The notes beneath the pieces were generated by a model that saw nothing but the letters and a program-made list of their open reading frames with translations, was not told where the DNA came from and searched no databases. The translations under genes were made by a program, and so were the position numbers. Below are positions 9,016 through 18,300 of a stretch of 34,706 nt of DNA, piece after piece; position 1 is the stretch's first letter, and every line of letters starts with the position of its first letter. The stretch is from Ruminococcus sp. (lineage in GTDB: Bacteria > Bacillota > Clostridia > Oscillospirales > Ruminococcaceae). The stretch is taken from contig SVNJ01000004.1 of NCBI GenBank assembly GCA_015066955.1, positions 1-34,706 of the forward strand. The letters are read 5' to 3'.

Positions 9016-10203
9016 TTATTCTGCAGATTCTTCGCTGTATTCCGGCTCAGATGTCTCGCCTTCCTCAGCAGACTCGTCACTGCTTTCCTCGTCTGAGGAT
9101 TCCTCATCTTCAGCGGCTTCCTCTTCGGTAACCTCTTCCGTAGCTTCCTCTGTAGGAGCTTCTGTTGCGTCCTGAAGAAGTGTGGATGAGTTATCAGCCT
9201 TTTCGTCAAGGTATACCGTAACTATAAATCCGTCAATGTTATTTCCCGATATATCGTACTTTAATGAAGAAGGAACGGGAACGAAAGTTGTATCTGAGCT
9301 GTCATCTGAGGGGAAGAAATAAATCTCATACTTCTTGTTTTCGCCGTCCTTGAATTTAAGGTGCTCTCCGTCATAAGCGTGCTCTCTTACAAGGTCGATA
9401 TATTCTTCGAGGCAGATTCCGTTTTCATGCATATAGTATGCATGAGGTATTCCAACGTAGCGGTAGTGCCAGGGCTCATACTGAATCTGTGTAATATCGG
9501 TTTTATCCTCTGCGTAACGGAGGATAAAGCCATACTTCCAGCAGTTTTTGTTAATCCAGTCGTATTCGCCTGTACCGTCATAATCCCATGTAGTGCTTGT
9601 GGTGAAATCGAGGGCATATCCTGATTCGTGCTCACTGTGACCGGGAAGAGCCACTCTCTCTGAGGTATCATTTCCCGTAGAGGCAAGGTCCTCATCGTAA
9701 AGCTCCTGCTGACGCTCTTTTGTACGATAACCGCCTATTATAACGATATCGTCGTAGTTTGTAGCTTCGTTGAAGTCGTCAAGCATTGTAGCAAGAGGCT
9801 CGTAGACTGTTCTGAGAATCTGCATATTGTAGTCGTTGCCGACAAAGCTTGTTCTGCCGTCCTCGTCGAGCATTTCGTTGATTGTAACAAGCTCCTCGTT
9901 GCCGCCGATGTATTCAACATCATTATTTACGAGGATAAGATCGCCCTTGAATTTATCCGTAGTTTTTACGGCATTTGTGATAAAAGTAATCTGATCGGGG
10001 TCGGGTGCTTCCGTAGTCGGCTCGGTAAGCTCAATTTCAATGTCTGAAGCTTCAGATGTTGATACTGTACCGATAGGCTCAGCCTTGTCCACTGCCTTGT
10101 ATATTGCATATCCGCCAAGCGAGAGTATAACGGCTGAGATGCACACCTCTGTAACTATTTTGGCATTTCTGATACTTTTTCTTTTGTTTTCGTCCCTGCC
10201 CAT
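9016..10203 (-). CDS. M15 family D-alanyl-D-alanine carboxypeptidase (VanY-like), membrane anchored, acidic C-terminal tail
   Basis: GGYRTKERQQELYDE, RVALPGHSEHESGYALDF, EPWHYRYVGIPHAYYM; N-terminal TM segment; tail EAPTEEATEEVTEEEAAEDEESSDEESSDE. Confidence 0.92.
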   Translation of the reverse strand: MGRDENKRKSIRNAKIVTEVCISAVILSLGGYAIYKAVDKAEPIGTVSTSEASDIEIELTEPTTEAPDPDQITFITNAVKTTDKFKGDLILVNNDVEYIGGNEELVTINEMLDEDGRTSFVGNDYNMQILRTVYEPLATMLDDFNEATNYDDIVIIGGYRTKERQQELYDEDLASTGNDTSERVALPGHSEHESGYALDFTTSTTWDYDGTGEYDWINKNCWKYGFILRYAEDKTDITQIQYEPWHYRYVGIPHAYYMHENGICLEEYIDLVREHAYDGEHLKFKDGENKKYEIYFFPSDDSSDTTFVPVPSSLKYDISGNNIDGFIVTVYLDEKADNSSTLLQDATEAPTEEATEEVTEEEAAEDEESSDEESSDESAEEGETSEPEYSEESAE

Positions 10204-10304
10204 AATTAATCTCCTTTTTAGGGTGCGTTGATGCTAAACCGTACACCCTGATTCTGAACGTTTTTACCGTTTCTTTATTCTTGTACACATATTCATTCAG
10301 TATG

Positions 10305-10310
10305 ATTATA
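10305..10310 (-). promoter_or_regulatory. Putative extended -10 element (TGTGGTATAAT) for the VanY-like gene
   Basis: Reverse strand aaattgTGgTATAATcat, about 100 nt upstream of the start at 10203. Confidence 0.45.
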
Positions 10311-10583
10311 CCACAATTTGAAGAAGAAATATATAGTTTTCGTCTCATGTTTGTAGAAACGCCCAAAATCAAGGGTGTCAATCACAGAATATATGGTATA
10401 ATCGCACAGAAAAGAGTGGGTTATCCGGTGCAGGCAGGCGGCAAACGGGAAAACTATCGTCTGGTTTCGTATTATGTTAAAGCGGTGAAACTAAATACAT
10501 GTAAAAACAGTTGAATTTTAGTGCATGTTGCATAAGTCGTTCCCCCTGTTTAGCACTGAAATGCACAATCTTTCGAAAATCAC

Positions 10584-10612
10584 TTGAAAAATAACGTTTA
10601 CAGTGCTATAAT
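10584..10612 (+). promoter_or_regulatory. Predicted sigma-A promoter TTGAAA-N17-TATAAT
   Basis: TTGAAA aataacgtttacagtgc TATAAT, upstream of the zinc-ribbon repeat protein. Confidence 0.7.
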
Positions 10613-10742
10613 AGTTAGGGTAGAATAAATAGTATTTGATGGCTTTTAAAACAATAAAGACAAAAGCCTATTTTTTGCCTTTCAGCAATTCAGCCGTCTC
10701 CCTCTCGGCAGCGTTGTGATTGTGCGTAAGGAGTGATTTTTT

Positions 10743-12353
10743 GTGATTTGTCCAAAATGCGGAACCGAAAACAAAACAAAATTCAAGTTCTGCGTAAAAT
10801 GCGGAAGTAATCTTGAAGACCCGAGTGAGGTTAATATAGAACAGGTTGACATGGGCGGCTATCGTTCGGAAGAGGACTATACCTCAGAAAAGAACAGCTT
10901 CAAAATCGGAAGCGGTACCTTTACCATAAGCGACAGAGCCCCCGAAACCTCAAACGGCATGTTTACTGCCGATGAACTTAACGATACCGACGAGGAATTC
11001 GATTTCAGCAATATCGATGAACCGTTTATTCCCAAGCTTGATGCGGACCGTGTGAAGATTCCTACAGGTGCACCACAGCAGCCGATGCAGAATCCTGCTA
11101 TGCAGGGTATGGGTATGAATCCACAGCAGCCGATGCAGAATCCCGCTATGCAGGGTATGGGCATGCCTCCTCAGCAGCCGATGCAGAATCCTGCTATGCA
11201 GGGCATGGGTATGAATCCACAGCAGCCGATGCAGAATCCTGCTATGCAGGGTATGGGTATGAACCCCCAGCAGCCGATGCAGAATCCCGCTATGCCGGGC
11301 ATGGGTATGAATCAGATGTACGGCGGTCAGCCTATGTATGGTCAGCCCATGATGGCTCAGCCTCAGATTATCGGCTACGACCAGAACGGTATGCCTATTT
11401 ACGGTCAGCCTATGATGGCTCAGCCTGTTGTAATCGGCTATGACCAGAATGGTATGCCTATCTACGGTCAGTCTCAGCCTATGATGTACGGTCAGCCCGT
11501 AGTTGTCGGCTATGATCAGAACGGTATGCCTGTCTACGGTCAGTCTCAGCCTATGATGTACGGCATGCAGCCGCAGATGAACGAACAGGGCGAGCATGCT
11601 GCACCTATGGGTATGCCTGCACAAGGAATGGCTCCCATGCAGGGTATGCAGGGAGTGCAAGGTATGCAGGGTATGCCCGGAATGTACGGTATGCCTCAGG
11701 CACAGCCTCAGCAGCCTCAGCCCCAGCAGCAGAACGCCAATCAGGTGAAGGTTCCGAATAAATTCTGGAACGAATTCTTCTCAGAGGACGGCGATGAAGG
11801 CGACGGTCAGGACGATTTTTTCGGTAAGCCCCGTCAGGGCGCAGGAAATATGGGCGGAGTTTCCGCTGACGGTCTTGATATGAGCAGGCTAAAAAAAAAC
11901 GAGCGTAAAAAACGTACATATATGAACGATACGCCCGACGTTGATGCAAGTGCCCTTAAGCCGAACGAAAGTGACAAGTTCAACAAGATGTTCATGAGAG
12001 GTACAGCACAGGTCAATGCGGACGATTTACAGGAGAATCAGCCTAAATATAAGAGAAACTATATGAATGCAGCTGGTGAGGTTGACGCTGATACTCTCGA
12101 AGTTCACGAGCACAAGAAAACAAAGATTACCATGAAGTTTGCAGGTGAGGCAAATGCTGATGAGCTTCAGGCTTATGAAGCAGAGCATAAGGAGGCTTTA
12201 ATGGCACAGGCAGACCACGCTGTTGAGGCACTTCCCAAAAAGAAGGCTGCCGTTGTTGATGAAATCGACGCTATTGAGCTTCCCGCACACATGCAGGCAC
12301 GTAAAACCGTGCATAATGAAAATCCGGAAATTCCCGGCTTGCCGGAGATTTAA
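10743..12353 (+). CDS. Zinc-ribbon protein with Met/Gln/Pro-rich tandem repeats and a degenerate C-terminal repeat domain
   Basis: N-terminal CPKCGTENKTKFKFCVKCGS; GTG start with aaggag RBS; internal repeats described separately. Confidence 0.85.
   Translation: MICPKCGTENKTKFKFCVKCGSNLEDPSEVNIEQVDMGGYRSEEDYTSEKNSFKIGSGTFTISDRAPETSNGMFTADELNDTDEEFDFSNIDEPFIPKLDADRVKIPTGAPQQPMQNPAMQGMGMNPQQPMQNPAMQGMGMPPQQPMQNPAMQGMGMNPQQPMQNPAMQGMGMNPQQPMQNPAMPGMGMNQMYGGQPMYGQPMMAQPQIIGYDQNGMPIYGQPMMAQPVVIGYDQNGMPIYGQSQPMMYGQPVVVGYDQNGMPVYGQSQPMMYGMQPQMNEQGEHAAPMGMPAQGMAPMQGMQGVQGMQGMPGMYGMPQAQPQQPQPQQQNANQVKVPNKFWNEFFSEDGDEGDGQDDFFGKPRQGAGNMGGVSADGLDMSRLKKNERKKRTYMNDTPDVDASALKPNESDKFNKMFMRGTAQVNADDLQENQPKYKRNYMNAAGEVDADTLEVHEHKKTKITMKFAGEANADELQAYEAEHKEALMAQADHAVEALPKKKAAVVDEIDAIELPAHMQARKTVHNENPEIPGLPEI
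11073..11312 (+). repeat. Five in-frame tandem 48-bp units encoding PQQPMQNPAMQGMGMN
   Basis: Units are nearly identical in nucleotide sequence and span exactly 240 bp. Confidence 0.9.
11340..11562 (+). repeat. About three in-frame units of GQPMMAQPVVIGYDQNGMPIY type
   Basis: GQPMMAQPQIIGYDQNGMPIY / GQPMMAQPVVIGYDQNGMPIY / GQSQPMMYGQPVVVGYDQNGMPVY / GQSQPMMYG. Confidence 0.85.
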
Positions 12354-12375
12354 AAAATACATAGGAGAGTAAGAT

Positions 12376-12798
12376 ATGAAAAAGTTTTTTGAAGAATTCA
12401 AAACATTTATTGCAAGAGGAAATGTAATAGACCTCGCTATCGGTATGATTATAGGTTCGGCATTTACAGCTATCGTAACATCACTTGTCAACGATATGCT
12501 CATGCCGCTGATCGGTACCATCATGGGCGGTATTGACCTTAGCAATCTTAGTATCGAGATTCCTTGGAATCTTGCAGGCGACCCTGTTTACATCTGCTAC
12601 GGTAATTTCCTTCAGGCAATCCTTAACTTTGTTATCATTGCATTCTGCATCTTCATGCTTGTAAAGGTTATCAATAAGTTTGTCAAGAAGAAGGAAGCAC
12701 CTCCTGCAGGTCCTACAAAGGATCAGGAGCTTCTTACAGAAATCAGAGACCTTCTCAAGGCACAGGCTGCTTCAAAGGCAGACGAGAAGAAGGAATAA
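12376..12798 (+). CDS. mscL: Large-conductance mechanosensitive channel
   Basis: MKKFFEEFKTFIARGNVIDLAIGMIIGSAFTAIVTSLVNDMLMPLIG; C-terminal TKDQELLTEIRDLLK. Confidence 0.96.
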   Translation: MKKFFEEFKTFIARGNVIDLAIGMIIGSAFTAIVTSLVNDMLMPLIGTIMGGIDLSNLSIEIPWNLAGDPVYICYGNFLQAILNFVIIAFCIFMLVKVINKFVKKKEAPPAGPTKDQELLTEIRDLLKAQAASKADEKKE

Positions 12799-12823
12799 TT
12801 TATTCCGAAGAATAATGGCATTC

Positions 12824-12853
12824 AGGATGTCACGCTGAAGTGACATCCTTTGC
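12824..12853 (+). terminator. Hairpin terminator after mscL
   Basis: AGGATGTCAC gctgaa GTGACATCCT followed by ttgcttgttt. Confidence 0.6.
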
Positions 12854-12887
12854 TTGTTTATATTTTCAATTTTTTAGGGAGATTTTT

Positions 12888-13682
12888 ATGGCAGAAAACA
12901 ATAAAAAAATATCAGCAATAATAGGAGGAGTAGTACTTGCGGCAGCAGCTGCAGGAATCATTTTCCTCACAACAACCGATGAACCCCCTACAGAAAGAGC
13001 TTCAAGCTCTCAGAGTGCAGGCATAAACAGAGATAACGGTCCAAAGGTTCAGTCAAAGGGCAGTGCAAGCGTAGTATTCGCCGCACCTCAGGACAGCAAC
13101 GCTACGGAAGAACAGCTTAAAGAGGCTGCTGCCGTTATCGAAGAACGTATTCTGGACTATTACATACTTGATTTCGTAACGTCGGTCAATGCGCAGGATA
13201 AAACGGTAAGCCTTGATTTTTCGTGGGATTTGCCTATTGAATTTGACGCAGAGGCTATGGTCAAGGAAGTCAGCAGGGAGTACCATATCACTGTTAAAGA
13301 AGGCAATGGTGAATATCTTGACGGAGCAGATGACGGTGATATTATTGCTGAAAACGCTGATATAGCAGATGCGGTTGCCATAATCGAAACAAACGATAAA
13401 GGAAAAGAAGAGTACTTTATAGAAATAAGCTTCACTGAGGACGCAAAGCAGAAATATATTGATGCAACGGAAAGGCTTGCGGGTACGGACAAGCAGATTG
13501 CATTCTGGATTGACAATTCCATGATGTATGCGGCTGATGTTGAGAAAAAGTCTGAGGACGGCGTGCTGAAAATCGGCACAAGATGCTTCACTCTCGACGA
13601 CGCACATCAGTATGCGTGCGCAATTGAGAACGGTTCACTTCCTTTTGCAATGAATGTAAAGAGCTTTGAGGAAAGTAAATAA
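12888..13682 (+). CDS. Membrane-anchored protein with a SecD periplasmic P1-like domain (stand-alone)
   Basis: N-terminal TM IIGGVVLAAAAAGIIFLTT; C-terminal IAFWIDNSMMYAADVEKKSEDGVLKIGTRCFTLDDAHQYACAIENGSLPFAMNV follows the SecD P1-head pattern. ATG 12888 preferred over 12840 (RBS aggga; the 12840 start lies inside the upstream hairpin). Confidence 0.65.
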   Translation: MAENNKKISAIIGGVVLAAAAAGIIFLTTTDEPPTERASSSQSAGINRDNGPKVQSKGSASVVFAAPQDSNATEEQLKEAAAVIEERILDYYILDFVTSVNAQDKTVSLDFSWDLPIEFDAEAMVKEVSREYHITVKEGNGEYLDGADDGDIIAENADIADAVAIIETNDKGKEEYFIEISFTEDAKQKYIDATERLAGTDKQIAFWIDNSMMYAADVEKKSEDGVLKIGTRCFTLDDAHQYACAIENGSLPFAMNVKSFEESK

Positions 13683-13687
13683 AATTA

Positions 13688-13713
13688 AAGGGGCGGATTT
13701 TCCGTCCCTTATT
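13688..13713. terminator. Hairpin between convergent genes, likely bidirectional terminator
   Basis: aaGGGGCGGAttttCCGTCCCtt between the SecD-P1-like gene and gpr. Confidence 0.6.
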
Positions 13714-13719
13714 CTTTGC

Positions 13720-14571
13720 TCAGAAAAGCCCTCTCACGTCCTCAAAGGTAAGGCTTGGCTGGAGTGCAAGGTTGATTCCGAAAGCTATAAGCTGTGATGC
13801 TCTTTCGGTAAGACGGTCAACGTCACGGGGAGTTACCATCATATTCGGCAGCTTATTGTCGGGATTTTCACCCGTAAGACTTCTCACTATAGTGTGCATA
13901 TCCACAACCGTAGGCACACCTACTGCAATAACAGGCACACCGAAAAGCTTTTCCGAAAGCTCCTTGCGTGCGTTTGAAACACCGCTTCCGGGCGAAATTC
14001 CGCTGTCGGAAAGCTGGATTGTAGTTCCGAGACGGCTGATGTCGGAACATGCAAATGCGTCAACAGCGATTATCCCTGCAGGCTTAAGCTCACGGCAGAT
14101 TGCACGGACGATTTCCGCCGTTTCAATACCTGTCTGACCGAGAACGCCTCCCGAAAATACACTTACACGTCTCAAGGACGTGAGAAAGGCTTCCTCCTCG
14201 CTGTCAAGCTCATCACGGAGATGACGTGTTGCAAGAACCTTTGCGGCGGTCTGCGGACCCAGTGCATCGGGAGTTATATCATTGTTTCCGAGACCTACCA
14301 CAAGAATTTCGCCTTCGGGGATAAGAAGCTTCAGCTCTGCCGCAAGCTCCTGTGCCATATCCTCATATACGTCGGAAAATTTACTGAGACTGTTTCCTTC
14401 GAGCGTTATATATCGACCCTTTCCCTTTCCGAGAGTATGGCGGTGACGGTCATCGTCGATGATTATTTCCGTTATGCGGAATGCTTCTCCTCTTTTTTGC
14501 TGATGTATACCTTCGGTCTGCGGCGATACCGCCTCAACCTGTTCAACTGCCAGATCAGTTCTTATATTCAT
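13720..14571 (-). CDS. gpr: GPR endopeptidase (germination protease)
   Basis: MNIRTDLAVEQVEAVSPQ, ILVVGLGNNDITPDALGPQTAAKVLATRHL, IIAVDAFACSDISRLGTTIQLSDSGISPGSGVSNARKEL. Start at 14571 preferred over the track's 14616. Confidence 0.95.
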   Translation of the reverse strand: MNIRTDLAVEQVEAVSPQTEGIHQQKRGEAFRITEIIIDDDRHRHTLGKGKGRYITLEGNSLSKFSDVYEDMAQELAAELKLLIPEGEILVVGLGNNDITPDALGPQTAAKVLATRHLRDELDSEEEAFLTSLRRVSVFSGGVLGQTGIETAEIVRAICRELKPAGIIAVDAFACSDISRLGTTIQLSDSGISPGSGVSNARKELSEKLFGVPVIAVGVPTVVDMHTIVRSLTGENPDNKLPNMMVTPRDVDRLTERASQLIAFGINLALQPSLTFEDVRGLF

Positions 14572-14648
14572 AAAAATCTCCTTATTGTTTTGTGCATAAT
14601 GCTTTAAATGCAACATAAAATTTTATTGTAAAATTGCTGTTTTGCCTA

Positions 14649-14677
14649 TTGAAAAATTTTTCGGAAAATGTTACAAT
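14649..14677 (+). promoter_or_regulatory. Predicted promoter TTGAAA-N17-TACAAT upstream of rpsT
   Basis: TTGAAA aatttttcggaaaatgt TACAAT; followed by a ~150-nt leader before the rpsT start. Confidence 0.65.
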
Positions 14678-14832
14678 TAATATTGTCTCAGTGCGGAGTT
14701 ATACTCTGCGTTTTGCAGGTGTGCGTTGCATCTGCCCAAGCGTGCGACCCAAGTACGCTTATTATATGTAAAATGCGGTCAATCTGTCATGGCAGATAAT
14801 GGCTGCGCAAATTTTCAAGGAGGTGTAACAAA

Positions 14833-15093
14833 ATGCCAAACATTAAATCTGCAAAGAAGAGAGTTAAGGTTAACAAGACAAAGGCTGCTGCTAACAAGGC
14901 AAGAAAGTCAAATCTTAAGACTGTAATCAAGAAGGCTGATATCGCTTGCACAACAAATGCTGCTGATAAGGCAGAGGCTATCAAGGTTGCTATCAAGAAG
15001 GTAGACCAGGCTTGTGCTAAGGGTCTTATGCACAAGAATGCTGCTGCAAGAAAGAAGTCTCAGCTCGCTAAGAAGCTTAACGCTGCAGGCTAA
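14833..15093 (+). CDS. rpsT: 30S ribosomal protein S20
   Basis: MPNIKSAKKRVKVNKTKAAANKARKSNLKTVIKKAD...HKNAAARKKSQLAKKLNAAG; RBS aaggagg. Confidence 0.97.
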   Translation: MPNIKSAKKRVKVNKTKAAANKARKSNLKTVIKKADIACTTNAADKAEAIKVAIKKVDQACAKGLMHKNAAARKKSQLAKKLNAAG

Positions 15094-15118
15094 TTATTGA
15101 AAGTCTTTTAAACATATT

Positions 15119-15149
15119 CACCTCCGAAGGTTTTCGGAGGTGTTTTTTT
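15119..15149 (+). terminator. Rho-independent terminator after rpsT
   Basis: CACCTCCGAAggttTTCGGAGGTG followed by TTTTTTT. Confidence 0.9.
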
Positions 15150-15206
15150 GTGTGGATACAGGGTAAATTAATTTTCAACAAATCCCCTTATATTTGCAAA
15201 ATTCCC

Positions 15207-15235
15207 TTGCAATACCCGAAAATTTATAGTATAAT
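15207..15235 (+). promoter_or_regulatory. Predicted promoter TTGCAA-N17-TATAAT upstream of the YfhO-family gene
   Basis: TTGCAA tacccgaaaatttatag TATAAT. Confidence 0.65.
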
Positions 15236-15301
15236 AGAATTTATGATTATATGTAGCGGACAGACGAGCTGTGCTGTCCCGAAAACAAAGGAGGAAACAA
15301 A

Positions 15302-18300
15302 TTGGCTAAAAAAGCTGTGAAAGCCAGACAGGCACTTGCAGCAGCAAACGTCCTTGAAGCCGCTAACGCAAAAACGCCTGTATGGGTATTCTTTGCATCA
15401 TTTTTTATACCGGTTGTCCTGACGTTTATCGCTTATGCTGCCTTCGGCATCTATCCATTCGGCGACCGCTCCGTTCTCGCCCTCGACCTTAACGGTCAGT
15501 ACGTTTACTATTTCGAGGCTCTCCGTGACGCCTTCTGGGGTGACGGCAGTATCTTCTATAACTGGAGCCGTAACCTTTCGGGTGAGTTTATGGGTATTAT
15601 CGGCTACTACCTTGCAAGTCCGTTTACCCTTATAGTAATGCTCCTTCCACGTACAATGCTGCTGGAAAGTCTCCTTATCATGCAGCTTGCAAAGCTGGGA
15701 AGTGCAGGACTCACCTTCCTTATCTATGCAAGAAAATCAAAGAAGGTAAAGCCCTTACAGGCACTTCTGTTCTCAACAATGTATTCCATGATGGGATATG
15801 CTGTTATTCAGCTTATCGACCCGATGTGGATTGACGGTATTGTGTTCCTGCCGCTGATTGTACTCGGTATTGAGTATCTTATCGACGACGGCAGAAAAAT
15901 CAACTATATCATTCCGCTTGCAGTCATGTTCGTTGCTAACTTCTATATCGGCTTCATGGTTGCTATCTTCGTTGCAATTTATTTCTTCTTCTATCTCTTC
16001 TTCGGTACGGAGAGAAAGTTCAAGACCTCATACGACTGCCTTAAGGTTGTCGGCAGAATGGGACTTGCAACGGCTATCGTACTTATGTGCAGTGCGATTA
16101 TGATTCTGCCTGTATACAATGCACTTTCACTCGGTAAGTTTGAATTCTCGGGCACTCCCGACTACAGCTATAAGGCACAGTTCAGCCCTATTGAGCTTGT
16201 TCCCGCACTTCTTCCGAATCAGTACTACTCGGTTAATATGCAGGGACTTCCCGAAATCTACTGCGGTGTGCTTTCCGCTGTACTTCTTCCTCTGTTCTAC
16301 CTCAATAAAAAGATTAAGAAGAACACAAAAATCGGCTATTCTCTTGTAATATTCCTTATGGTTATGAGTATGTACGTAAAGCCTGTCGATATGATGTGGC
16401 ACGGCGGACAGACTCCTAACTGGCTGCCCTACAGATATTCCTTCATACTCGCATTTGTTCTTGTATCGATAGCGGCAGAGGTATTCTCAAAGCTTGACGG
16501 CTATAAGCTGACCTTCAAGACGACAGCCCTTACCTTTGCAGGAATAACAGGTCTTATACTCATATTCAAGGGTATGATGTCAACCTTTGGGTATTCACAG
16601 GCAAAGTACAAATATGTTGCCGTATGGCCCTACACAACAACAGAAACACAGGACGGTATGCAGTATACCGAAATGTGGCTTGGTACTATCGCATTCGGTA
16701 TCATGCTTGCGGCATTCTACCTTGTAATGCTCTGGCTTTACAGCAATGCCTCCAAGCAGAAAGCACGCACGCTCTTTACATGCGGTATGGCGGCAGTCGT
16801 ACTTTTCGAGGCAGGCTATAACTGCTATGACTCCTTCAAGAAGGTTCATAAGGAGGTTTACTTCTCTGCCCGTGACACTTATTACGATAAAATGCAGGGC
16901 GGACGTGACATAGTTGATATGCTTGAAGAATACGATGACGGCTTCTACCGTTCGGAAAAGACAACCTTCCGAAGTGCAAACGATAACCTTTGCTACGGTC
17001 TCAGAGGCGTTTCCCATTCAAGCTCGGTTATGAACACTAAAATCATCAACTTCCTTGAAACTATGGGTTACTCAATGAGAAGCTACGTTACAAGCTATGA
17101 GGGCAACAACTCACTCTCAGATTCACTTCTCGGTATAAAGTACGTGCTTCATGAGCCTACAAATATAGGCCGTGACCACCTTCTCAACCCCGATTACACA
17201 AAGGTTCTTTCACACGATTTCTACGATGCTGACAACGATAAGCAGACATACCTTGAAATCTATCAGAATCCCGATGCACTTTCAATCGGATATATGGTAA
17301 GCAAGGATATAACAAGGCTTTCACATCTCGGAAACGATAATCCCTTCAACAGCCAGAATATGTTCCTCGGAACAATGACAGGCAATACAAAGTTCACTAC
17401 TACAGACGCAGGTACTACAATTGACGGTACAAACGAGTACTTCTACCGTATTCCCGAAGAAATAGTGCTTTCACAGTGCTATGAATCGCCCTACGGCGAC
17501 CAGAGACTCTTTACCGCAAATGCAGACGCTACCGACCCTGTAATCAATATCCATATCACTTCACAGTCTGATGATGAAATCTATATGTATCTCAAATCCC
17601 TCAATGAAAAGGGTGTAAATACATGGATTTCTTCAGAGAAGGATGAAAACGGAAACTTTATCAACCATGAATCACTCGGTACGGGAAGCTACTACGAAAA
17701 CCACGATTACTCAATGCTGAGAGTCGGTTCTTTCCCGGCAGGTACTGATATTGAAATCCGTCTTACAATCAGACTCAATTCAGCTAACCCCGATACGGAA
17801 GAGTATACAATCATCAAGAATTTCTTCATCTACCACTTCAATGAGGAGCTTTTCCATCAGGATTTGGCAACCCTTGCAGACAATCAGTGGAATATCACAG
17901 AGTATAACGAACGCTACCTCAAGGGTACAATCAATGCGGAAGAGGGACAGATGATGTTCACCTCAATTCCGAGCGAGCCGGGCTGGTCCGTAAAGGTTGA
18001 CGGCAAGAAGGTTGAAACTGTTGAAATTCTCAAGTCATTCATCGGTATCGAGCTTGAACCCGGTGAGCATACAGTTGAAATGAAGTACACACCGCCGGGA
18101 TTCGTATTCGGTGTAATTACACTTATTCTCGGTATCGGTGCAATTGTTGTGCTTTATATGTATGACAGAAAGAATAATGCCGTTCTTATTGCAAGAATCA
18201 GAGCAAAGAAGCGTGCCGCAGAGGGACTTCCCGCTGAAGCAGGCGAAAAGAAGAACGTAGCTATTATCAAGTCAAAGGGTGCTGTTGCGGATATACCCGT

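Noticed and set aside
9016-9180. Serine-rich ORF 8918..9175 on the plus strand
   Set aside because: Antisense to the Glu/Ser-rich tail of the VanY-like protein; low-complexity artefact.
2049-10203. Vancomycin-resistance cluster suggested by Ddl plus VanY-type enzyme
   Set aside because: Ddl omega loop has the KY pair typical of D-Ala-D-Ala ligases; no VanH, VanX or VanRS genes and the two genes are far apart.
10281-10514. 77-aa plus-strand ORF in the intergenic region
   Set aside because: Covers the divergent promoter, lacks an RBS and has no recognisable features.
10403-10520. Riboswitch (cobalamin, c-di-GMP or similar) in the long intergenic region
   Set aside because: Some short G/C motifs looked suggestive but no complete conserved core of a known class could be matched.
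11073-11562. Possible CRISPR array from regular repeats
   Set aside because: Units are multiples of three, contiguous without unique spacers, and in frame within a coding sequence.
10950-11660. 236-aa His/Leu-rich minus-strand ORF
   Set aside because: Antisense translation of the tandem repeats in the zinc-ribbon gene; repeats keep alternative frames open. No RBS or protein-like composition.
13053-13607. 184-aa and 143-aa minus-strand ORFs (13053..13607, 13160..13591)
   Set aside because: Antisense to the SecD-P1-like gene, which has the better start, RBS and domain similarity.
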